In this document: positions 6,600-11,042 of the stretch, piece after piece
How the letters are laid out: each line of letters begins with the position of its first letter
How positions within the stretch are numbered: the first letter of the stretch is position 1
Assembly: GCA_964630665.1 (NCBI GenBank)
Contig: CAZVVN010000094.1
Span: 1 to 11,042 of the forward strand
Length of the DNA stretch: 11,042 bases
Direction: 5' to 3'
DNA from: UBA9619 sp964630665
Lineage (GTDB): Bacteria > Pseudomonadota > Gammaproteobacteria > Arenicellales > UBA868
Position numbers and translations under genes: made by a program
The notes under the pieces: model-generated
What the model saw: the letters and a program-made list of their open reading frames with translations, nothing else
Told to the model about the DNA's origin: nothing
Database searches by the model: none

Positions 6600-7799
6600 T
6601 CAGTCCAGGCAGCTCTGGACGTTCCAGCCATAGAGCCAGTTCAGGGCCTGGTAATAGTCCTCTGGTTTGCGACCTTTCCAAAGCGAGTTGCGCACCAGTC
6701 GCTCCGCACCTGAGGCATGGAAAAGGCGCCCCATCAACCTGGCTGAATACTGCACCCGTGCCGTACGCGGGATGCGCACTCTTTCATAGAGGCGGAAGGC
6801 ACTTTCGATGTCGTGATCGCTGTTCTTCAAGGCCTCACGCAGAGTCACCGCGTCTTCCAGGGCAATGCAGGCACCTTGCGCCATATACTGCAGCGGCGGA
6901 TGCGCCGCATCACCTAGCAGCGTTGCCCGGCCGTAACCCCACTTTTCGGTCGGCTCGCGATCAGCCGTAGCCCAGCGTTGCCAGACGTTGGCTTTCTCAA
7001 GCAATTGCCGGGGCTTGGGGCTGATCTCGGTGAAGTAACTCAACAGCTCCGCCTGCGACCCCTCCCGCACGCTCCAGGTCTCCTGTTCGCGGCTGTGGAA
7101 AGTGATGACGATGTTGTACTCCTCACCTGCACGCAGCGGATAATGGACGATGTGATAGTTTGGCCCAACCCATATGGCCGCAGCATTCCAGCGCAGGTCT
7201 TCGGGAAAATCGTCCCTGGGACACACCGCACGATAAACCACATGCCCAGACACGACGTGGGTATCGCCGATGAGTGCTTCCCGGACGACCGATCTCAGCC
7301 CATCACAGCCGACGACTGCCGCCCCGTTCCATTCCTGGCCATTGTGATCCCGGACACAGGCGCCGCGCTCGGAGACGTGCACGCTGACGATGCGAGCATC
7401 GGTATGAATGCGAATACTCTCGTGCACCTGCGTCTCTTCATAGATCGATAGATGAATGTCGGCCCGATGGATCACGGCATAGGGATTGCCGAAATATTCC
7501 CGAAACGAATCGCCGACCGGAACCTTGCCGACGACCGATTCGTCGAGTGCATCCAGCATGATGAGGTCGTCGGTATAAACTGCGCGGGCACGGGCCCGCG
7601 GACCACAGCCGAGGGCATCCATTGCTGTAAAGGCGTTAGGGCCAAGCTGGATTCCGGCGCCGATTTCACCAAGATCAGCTGCCTGCTCGAAGAGTTCGAC
7701 CTGGTATCCTGCCTGCGCCAGCGCCAGCGCCGCAGCGAGGCCGCCAATGCCACCACCCACCAACAGAACAGTATTCTGCTTTACGCCACTATTCGCCAT
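6600..7799 (-). CDS. 3-Hydroxybenzoate 6-hydroxylase (gentisate-forming flavoprotein)
   Basis: A 399-residue class A FAD monooxygenase expected to convert 3-hydroxybenzoate, NADH and O2 to gentisate. Motifs: GGGIGG (15-20), LFEQ ending beta2 (36-39), CDGLRS (165-170) and GDAAHPPLQYMAQGACIALEDAV (296-318). WVGPNYHIVHYPLR (210-223), TFHSRE (233-238) and QRWATADREPTEKWG (274-288) are highly typical of the 3-hydroxybenzoate branch (XlnD, NagX, MhbM). His216, Tyr220 and Gln304 fall at a constant offset of three from the catalytic and substrate-binding residues I recall in the Rhodococcus jostii enzyme (213, 217, 301). The open frame continues upstream to a GTG at 7901, but the ATG at 7799 gives the family's length and has AGGA 5 nt upstream; a second ATG at 7805 is less well placed. 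It is the first gene of the minus-strand block. It supplies the substrate of the dioxygenase at 1183-2220. Confidence 0.92.
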   Translation of the reverse strand: MANSGVKQNTVLLVGGGIGGLAAALALAQAGYQVELFEQAADLGEIGAGIQLGPNAFTAMDALGCGPRARARAVYTDDLIMLDALDESVVGKVPVGDSFREYFGNPYAVIHRADIHLSIYEETQVHESIRIHTDARIVSVHVSERGACVRDHNGQEWNGAAVVGCDGLRSVVREALIGDTHVVSGHVVYRAVCPRDDFPEDLRWNAAAIWVGPNYHIVHYPLRAGEEYNIVITFHSREQETWSVREGSQAELLSYFTEISPKPRQLLEKANVWQRWATADREPTEKWGYGRATLLGDAAHPPLQYMAQGACIALEDAVTLREALKNSDHDIESAFRLYERVRIPRTARVQYSARLMGRLFHASGAERLVRNSLWKGRKPEDYYQALNWLYGWNVQSCLD

Positions 7800-7829
7800 G
7801 TTCATCCTAGCCTGCCACTGGTGCCGCCA

Positions 7830-7835
7830 ATAGTA
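7830..7835 (-). promoter_or_regulatory. Candidate -10 box for the minus-strand operon
   Basis: On the minus strand TACTAT matches the TATAAT consensus at five of six positions and would start transcription about 23 nt before the ATG at 7799. The -35 position (around TTTCAA) is poor, which fits a promoter that needs an activator; the dyad at 7870-7885 lies about 50 bp upstream of the predicted start. Confidence 0.35.
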
Positions 7836-7869
7836 TTGATGTTGTGCTGGAATTGAAACTTTGGAAGGC

Positions 7870-7885
7870 GATTGATGGCTCAATC
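7870..7885. promoter_or_regulatory. Operator-like dyad in the divergent region
   Basis: GATTGA-TGGC-TCAATC is a perfect 6-bp inverted repeat around a 4-bp centre. It sits between the two divergent units, upstream of the candidate -10 of the minus-strand operon. This is the typical place for a substrate-responsive regulator (LysR, MarR, IclR or GntR type) to act on both units. The dyad is even-centred and does not fit the classical T-N11-A LysR box exactly. Confidence 0.45.
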
Positions 7886-8000
7886 CTGTCTGATCCAACA
7901 CCGGGCGTGCGGAATATTCATCACCCCACCTTACATTGTGTCGGCATCCGGTTGTGCTAACGTAGGTCTTGTTTTTGGATCGCCGAGATCTACCGGTAAA

Positions 8001-8003
8001 GGA
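8001..8003 (+). promoter_or_regulatory. Ribosome-binding site of the salicylyl-CoA hydroxylase-like gene
   Basis: GGA within AAAGGAAAAG lies 8 nt before the ATG at 8012, giving good support for that start. Confidence 0.6.
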
Positions 8004-8011
8004 AAAGTTGA

Positions 8012-9151
8012 ATGCGTGTGATCATCGTTGGAGCGGGTCCGGCCGGGCTCTACGCTGCGATACTGCTCAAACGAAGCCGGTCTGATCTCGACATACGTAT
8101 CGTTGAGCAGAACCCAGCCGGCATTACGTTTGGATTCGGGGTCGTTTTCTCCGATCAGGCACTTGCTTTTCTACGTAACGACGATCCCGAGACGGCCGAT
8201 CTCATTGAACCCCACATGAAGCACTGGAACGACATCACACTCGTCCATGCAGGCCAAAGAATCACTATTGACGGAATCGGGTTCTCAGGCATCGGTAGAC
8301 TCGAACTGCTCGATCGCCTGCAGGCCCGGGCCCAGGCCCTGAGGGTCTCGCCCGAATACGAGACACCGATCAAAAACGCAATTGAACTATCCGATTTCGA
8401 TCTGGTGATCGGGGCAGATGGATTCCATTCAACCGTTCGAGGTGCTGCAGCCGGAGCATTCGGGGAAGAGATCTCAGAATTGAAGAACCACTTTGCCTGG
8501 TTTGGCGCAGATCGGGAATTTGACACGCTGACCCAGACTTTTATCGACACACCCTACGGGCCGATGAACAGTCATCATTACAGCTATGCGCCTGGGCGTG
8601 CGACGTTTATTATCGAGATGAGCAACAGTACCTTCCAGGCCACAGGCTTTGGCCAGATGGCGCCAACGGATTACCGGGACGAATGCGAGAGACTCTTTGA
8701 ATCCGCCCTTGAGGGCGCTCGTCTTGTAACCAACAACTCAGTGTGGCGGCAGTTTCCGACCCTCAATTGCCGGAACTGGCACCACGATCACCAGGTGCTC
8801 GTCGGTGACGCACTTCACACGGTACATTTTTCCATTGGCTCGGGCACCCGGCTCGCCCTGGAGGACGTCATCGCACTGGTATCAGCACTTCGAGAGCATG
8901 ACTGGGACCTGGCCACCGGACTTCCTGCCTACCAGGCAACGCGCCAACCGATCCATGACAAAATCGCGCACGCCGGCCGGCGCTCTGCCCTTTGGTATGG
9001 CTCTTTCGGGGAGCACATGCAGCTGGATCCCTGGCGCTTCGCGTTGAGTTATATGAGAAGAGCGGGGCGAATCGATGCCGAACGTCTGCGAGATATCGCA
9101 CCTCGGTTTACCGCAGACCTTGAATTACGGCAGATCGACCTGGAGACCTGA
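8012..9151 (+). CDS. Salicylyl-CoA 5-hydroxylase-like FAD monooxygenase
   Basis: A 379-residue flavoprotein hydroxylase of the branch acting on CoA thioesters. It begins with the Rossmann motif GAGPAG (7-12), has GADG at 134-137 and the branch-specific GDALHTVHFSIGSGTRLALED (265-285). The C-terminal LDPWRFALSYMRRAGRI (338-354) matches the tail of salicylyl-CoA 5-hydroxylases (SdgC type) and of the N-terminal half of 2-aminobenzoyl-CoA monooxygenase/reductase. The reductase half of the latter is absent, which favours a plain 5-hydroxylase making gentisyl-CoA. The ATG has AAAGGAAAAG upstream, with GGA 8 nt from the start codon. Only 2 bp separate its stop from the CoA-ligase start, so the two are surely translated from one message. 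Hydroxylation of another 2- or 3-substituted benzoyl-CoA cannot be excluded. Gentisyl-CoA hydrolysis would need a thioesterase not seen here, unless it is spontaneous or catalysed elsewhere. Confidence 0.87.
   Translation: MRVIIVGAGPAGLYAAILLKRSRSDLDIRIVEQNPAGITFGFGVVFSDQALAFLRNDDPETADLIEPHMKHWNDITLVHAGQRITIDGIGFSGIGRLELLDRLQARAQALRVSPEYETPIKNAIELSDFDLVIGADGFHSTVRGAAAGAFGEEISELKNHFAWFGADREFDTLTQTFIDTPYGPMNSHHYSYAPGRATFIIEMSNSTFQATGFGQMAPTDYRDECERLFESALEGARLVTNNSVWRQFPTLNCRNWHHDHQVLVGDALHTVHFSIGSGTRLALEDVIALVSALREHDWDLATGLPAYQATRQPIHDKIAHAGRRSALWYGSFGEHMQLDPWRFALSYMRRAGRIDAERLRDIAPRFTADLELRQIDLET
9142..9145 (+). promoter_or_regulatory. Ribosome-binding site deciding a GTG start for the CoA ligase
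   Basis: GGAG, inside the last codons of the upstream hydroxylase gene, is 8 nt before the GTG at 9154 and 14 nt before the ATG at 9160. The spacing favours the GTG and suggests translational coupling of hydroxylase and ligase. Confidence 0.55.
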
Positions 9152-9153
9152 AC

Positions 9154-10722
9154 GTGAACATGACGTCTCATATCCAGATACTCGCCCGGCAGATCGGGTT
9201 TTCGCTGCCCGACGCCTACAACGCCTCTAGGCTGCTGTGGGACAACCTCGAAGCGAACGGCGAACGACCGGCCGTGCTGTCCGATGCCGGCGCCTTCACC
9301 TATCGTGAACTCGTTGCAGAAGGGGCCAGGATCGGCAACCAGCTGATTCAGGCTGGCTGTGAGCCCGGCGACCGGATACTGCTTTTTCTTAACGACGAAC
9401 CCGCCTATCCGGCAGCGATAATGGGCGCGCTGCGGGCGGGCCTCGTGCCTGTGCTGCTCAATACGCTGACTCCACCCGAGATGCTTCGTTACTGCCTCGA
9501 GGACAGCAGTGCCACGGCTGCCGTCGTCTCCGATGAACACGAGCACCTGTTCATGGAAAAAACTATCCGCGGCACAGCCTGTCGTTCGGTGCTGGCCGCA
9601 ACCGAGAAACCACCGTGGGTGACGATGAGTCCGGAGCTTGCTGAACACCCGACCGCCCGGACCGACATGGCGTTCTGGATGTACTCGTCAGGTTCCACCG
9701 GCAGACCCAAGGGCGTAGTTCACAAGCACGAAGATGCCGCTTATACGGCATGGAGTTACGCCAGACACATCCTCAAGATCACCAGCAACGATATCTGTTT
9801 TTCCGTACCGAAGATCTTCTTTGCCTATGGTTTCGGGAACTCGGTCACCTTCCCCATGTCGGTGGGCGCTGCGTCTGTACTACTCCCGGCAAGACCCGAT
9901 CCGGCTGCGGTCTACGACCACATCGAACGCTACCGGCCGACGATCTTTTTCGGCCTGCCGACCCTGTACAGCGCACTGATCCGGTCGGAGTCATCCGATC
10001 GTGCGGACCTCTCCTCGGTGCGCCTGTGTGTCTCGGCCGCGGAAGTGCTGTCCGATGAGATCGCGAGGACCTGGCAGCAGCGCTTCGGCCATCAGATCAT
10101 CGAGGGGCTGGGATCCACTGAACTGCTGCACATCTATCTCTCGAACACCGAGCGTGAACAGCGATCCGGCTCAGCCGGCAAGCCGGTACCAGGTTACGCG
10201 ATCCGGCTCGAGAATGCACAGGGCGAAGAAACGGCTGTAGACGAGGAAGGAGCAATGGCGGTCTGCGGTCTGTCAAGTGCTGAGTATTACTGGAACAGAC
10301 CCGAGAACACGGCCAAGACCATGCGCGAGGGCTGGGTCCACACCGGCGACCGCTTCACTCGGAATCAGGACGGGTTCTATTTTTTCCGGGGCCGCGCGGA
10401 TGATCTGGTGAAAGTCTCCGGTCAGTGGGTCTATCCTCTGGAGATCGAACTTTCACTGAACGAGCACCCCAAGGTCGCCCTGTCCTGCGTCCAGGCGGTT
10501 CAACTCACCGATAAGCGACTCACAATCATCGCCTGGATCGTCCCGGCAGGCGGCATTGCGCCCGGAGCCGGCCTTGTTAAGGAACTGCAGGACGATACCA
10601 AGCGTTCACTGCTGCCCCACAAGTACCCCCGATCGATCATCTTCGTCGATGAACTGCCGAGGACCGGTACAGACAAGATCGACCGACAGCGCTTGAAGAA
10701 TCAGTACGAAGGCAGTGAGTAA
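9154..10722 (+). CDS. Benzoate-CoA-ligase-family acyl-CoA synthetase (probably salicylate or hydroxybenzoate-CoA ligase)
   Basis: A 522-residue ANL-superfamily adenylating enzyme, the usual length of benzoate- and hydroxybenzoate-CoA ligases. It should form an aryl-CoA from the acid, ATP and CoA. Landmarks: YNAS near the N-terminus (22-25), P-loop YSSGSTGRPKG (177-187), IFFAYGFGNSVTFPMSVGA (221-239), RPTIFFGLPTLYSAL (261-275), RLCVSAAEVL (290-299), GLGSTELLHIYLSN (318-331), HTGD (396-399) and the adenylation lysine Lys508 in RTGTDKIDR. The order and wording are those of the BadA/BclA family. I chose the GTG at 9154: GGAG at 9142-9145 lies 8 nt upstream, better spaced than for the in-frame ATG at 9160. 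Paired with a salicylyl-CoA hydroxylase, salicylate is the best substrate guess, with 3-hydroxybenzoate or anthranilate as alternatives. Family membership is sure; specificity is not readable from sequence alone. Confidence 0.9.
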   Translation: MNMTSHIQILARQIGFSLPDAYNASRLLWDNLEANGERPAVLSDAGAFTYRELVAEGARIGNQLIQAGCEPGDRILLFLNDEPAYPAAIMGALRAGLVPVLLNTLTPPEMLRYCLEDSSATAAVVSDEHEHLFMEKTIRGTACRSVLAATEKPPWVTMSPELAEHPTARTDMAFWMYSSGSTGRPKGVVHKHEDAAYTAWSYARHILKITSNDICFSVPKIFFAYGFGNSVTFPMSVGAASVLLPARPDPAAVYDHIERYRPTIFFGLPTLYSALIRSESSDRADLSSVRLCVSAAEVLSDEIARTWQQRFGHQIIEGLGSTELLHIYLSNTEREQRSGSAGKPVPGYAIRLENAQGEETAVDEEGAMAVCGLSSAEYYWNRPENTAKTMREGWVHTGDRFTRNQDGFYFFRGRADDLVKVSGQWVYPLEIELSLNEHPKVALSCVQAVQLTDKRLTIIAWIVPAGGIAPGAGLVKELQDDTKRSLLPHKYPRSIIFVDELPRTGTDKIDRQRLKNQYEGSE

Positions 10723-10775
10723 TAGACCGACCCCGAGAATCGGCTGGGATCATGTTCGGTCAGTCACCACTAAAT

Positions 10776-10797
10776 TTCAAAAACGCCTGATGGGGCG
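10776..10797 (-). terminator. Possible intrinsic terminator of the TPR-like gene
   Basis: On the minus strand CGCC and GGCG (10797-10794 and 10787-10784) can form a short all-GC stem around CCATCA, directly followed by TTTTTGAAATTT. It lies about 24 nt beyond the TAA of the TPR-like gene, as expected for its terminator. The stem is only 4 bp, so strength is doubtful. No comparable hairpin with a T-run is seen on the plus strand after the ligase gene. Confidence 0.35.
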
Positions 10798-10820
10798 ATG
10801 CAACTTTTCCAGGTCAATTG

Positions 10821-11042
10821 TTAATCCAATGACCCCAGAGATTCCAAAGATTTAGTAAGCTTTTCTGCAGCTTCTTCATTTCTTAACATCTGCATTATCA
10901 TAAATTTCCGTGCGCCACGTTCTATGGCTCTCTCGAAATACTCTTTGGCCTTCTTGGTATTTCCGTTTTCTAATTCCATTGAGGCATAAATCCAAAGTAG
11001 TGGTCCCCATATATCCTTATTATTTATTTTATCTCCAAGAAA
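10821..11042 (-). CDS. 3' fragment of a low-GC gene for a TPR/Sel1-like repeat protein
   Basis: The reverse strand is open from the right edge to a TAA at 10821-10823, giving the last 73 residues of a protein whose start lies outside the window. A tetratricopeptide-type helix pair is visible in WIYASMELENGNTKKAKEYFERAIERGARKF (fragment residues 17-47, written as WIYASMELENG, NTKKAKEYFERAI and ERGARKF), with Ala32, Phe36 and Ala39 at the TPR A-x3-F-x2-A positions. The tail that follows is short and charged. Function unknown; such repeats mediate protein contacts. GC is about 36% by hand count against well above 50% in the ligase gene next door, and the sequence is rich in AAA, GAA, TTA and ATA codons, unlike its neighbours. 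The gene converges on the ligase gene and seems unrelated to aromatic catabolism, possibly from a horizontally acquired or poorly conserved part of the genome. Confidence 0.72.
   Translation of the reverse strand, partial: FLGDKINNKDIWGPLLWIYASMELENGNTKKAKEYFERAIERGARKFMIMQMLRNEEAAEKLTKSLESLGSLD

Larger units (their letters stand above)
7800..8011. promoter_or_regulatory. Divergent promoter region between the two catabolic transcription units
   Basis: This is the only divergent gene boundary in the window, so promoters for both units most likely lie here. It holds the dyad at 7870-7885, a minus-strand -10 candidate at 7830-7835, and on the plus strand weak promoter-like hexamers (TTGTGT at about 7935, TAACGT at about 7957, 16-17 bp apart) some 50 bp upstream of the ATG at 8012. 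No regulator gene is next to it. The extended reading frame to a GTG at 7901 crosses this region but is probably not translated. Confidence 0.6.

Noticed and set aside
7800..7901. A longer N-terminus for the 3-hydroxybenzoate 6-hydroxylase starting at GTG 7901
   Set aside because: The extra 34 residues have no family counterpart, the region contains promoter-like elements, and the ATG at 7799 has a well-spaced AGGA.
9049..9648. A 199-residue minus-strand open frame across the hydroxylase-ligase junction
   Set aside because: It lies antisense to two strongly supported genes and shows no family features.
10725..10761. GACCGA/TCGGTC inverted repeat after the CoA-ligase stop as a plus-strand terminator
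   Set aside because: It has a 25-nt loop, 6-bp arms and no following T-run; it may be chance or a Rho-dependent region.

Overview
The window looks like a piece of an aromatic-compound catabolism island from a bacterium of moderately high GC content, probably a proteobacterium. That assignment rests on gene style, the dense same-strand layout and the nearest families I can recall. No rRNA, tRNA or taxonomic marker is present, so it is tentative. I see no CRISPR array, insertion sequence or tRNA.

Layout. Positions 2-7799 hold six genes on the minus strand. In transcription order they are: a 3-hydroxybenzoate 6-hydroxylase (7799-6600), a PEP-utilising swivelling-histidine protein resembling one subunit of phenylphosphate synthase (6479-4746), an iron-type alcohol dehydrogenase (4686-3571), a second class A flavin hydroxylase of the salicylate hydroxylase type (3507-2323), a bicupin gentisate 1,2-dioxygenase (2220-1183) and a cytochrome P450 (1168-2). 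Gaps are 14-120 bp, so one or a few polycistronic units are likely. The P450 stop codon lies at the left edge, so the unit may continue outside the window. A 212-bp divergent region (7800-8011) separates this block from two tightly spaced plus-strand genes: a salicylyl-CoA 5-hydroxylase-like flavoprotein (8012-9151) and a benzoate-CoA-ligase-family acyl-CoA ligase (9154-10722). At the far right, a low-GC (about 36% by hand count) 3' fragment of a TPR-like gene on the minus strand (10821 to the edge) converges on the ligase gene and looks unrelated to the catabolic genes.

How the genes fit together. Two routes converge on gentisate. In one, 3-hydroxybenzoate is para-hydroxylated directly. In the other, a salicylate-type acid is activated to a CoA thioester, 5-hydroxylated and presumably released as gentisate. 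The cupin enzyme then opens the ring to maleylpyruvate. The P450, the phosphohistidine protein and the alcohol dehydrogenase recall the phosphorylation-initiated cresol pathway (cre genes) of Corynebacterium glutamicum, in which the phenol is phosphorylated, a P450 oxidises the methyl group of the aryl phosphate, and dehydrogenases finish the oxidation to hydroxybenzoate. My main hypothesis is that this locus is a version of that pathway aimed at meta- and/or ortho-cresol (or related alkylphenols), feeding gentisate instead of protocatechuate. Not seen in the window: the ATP-binding kinase subunit, P450 redox partners, a phosphohydrolase, an aldehyde dehydrogenase, maleylpyruvate isomerase, fumarylpyruvate hydrolase, a thioesterase, a transporter and a regulator.
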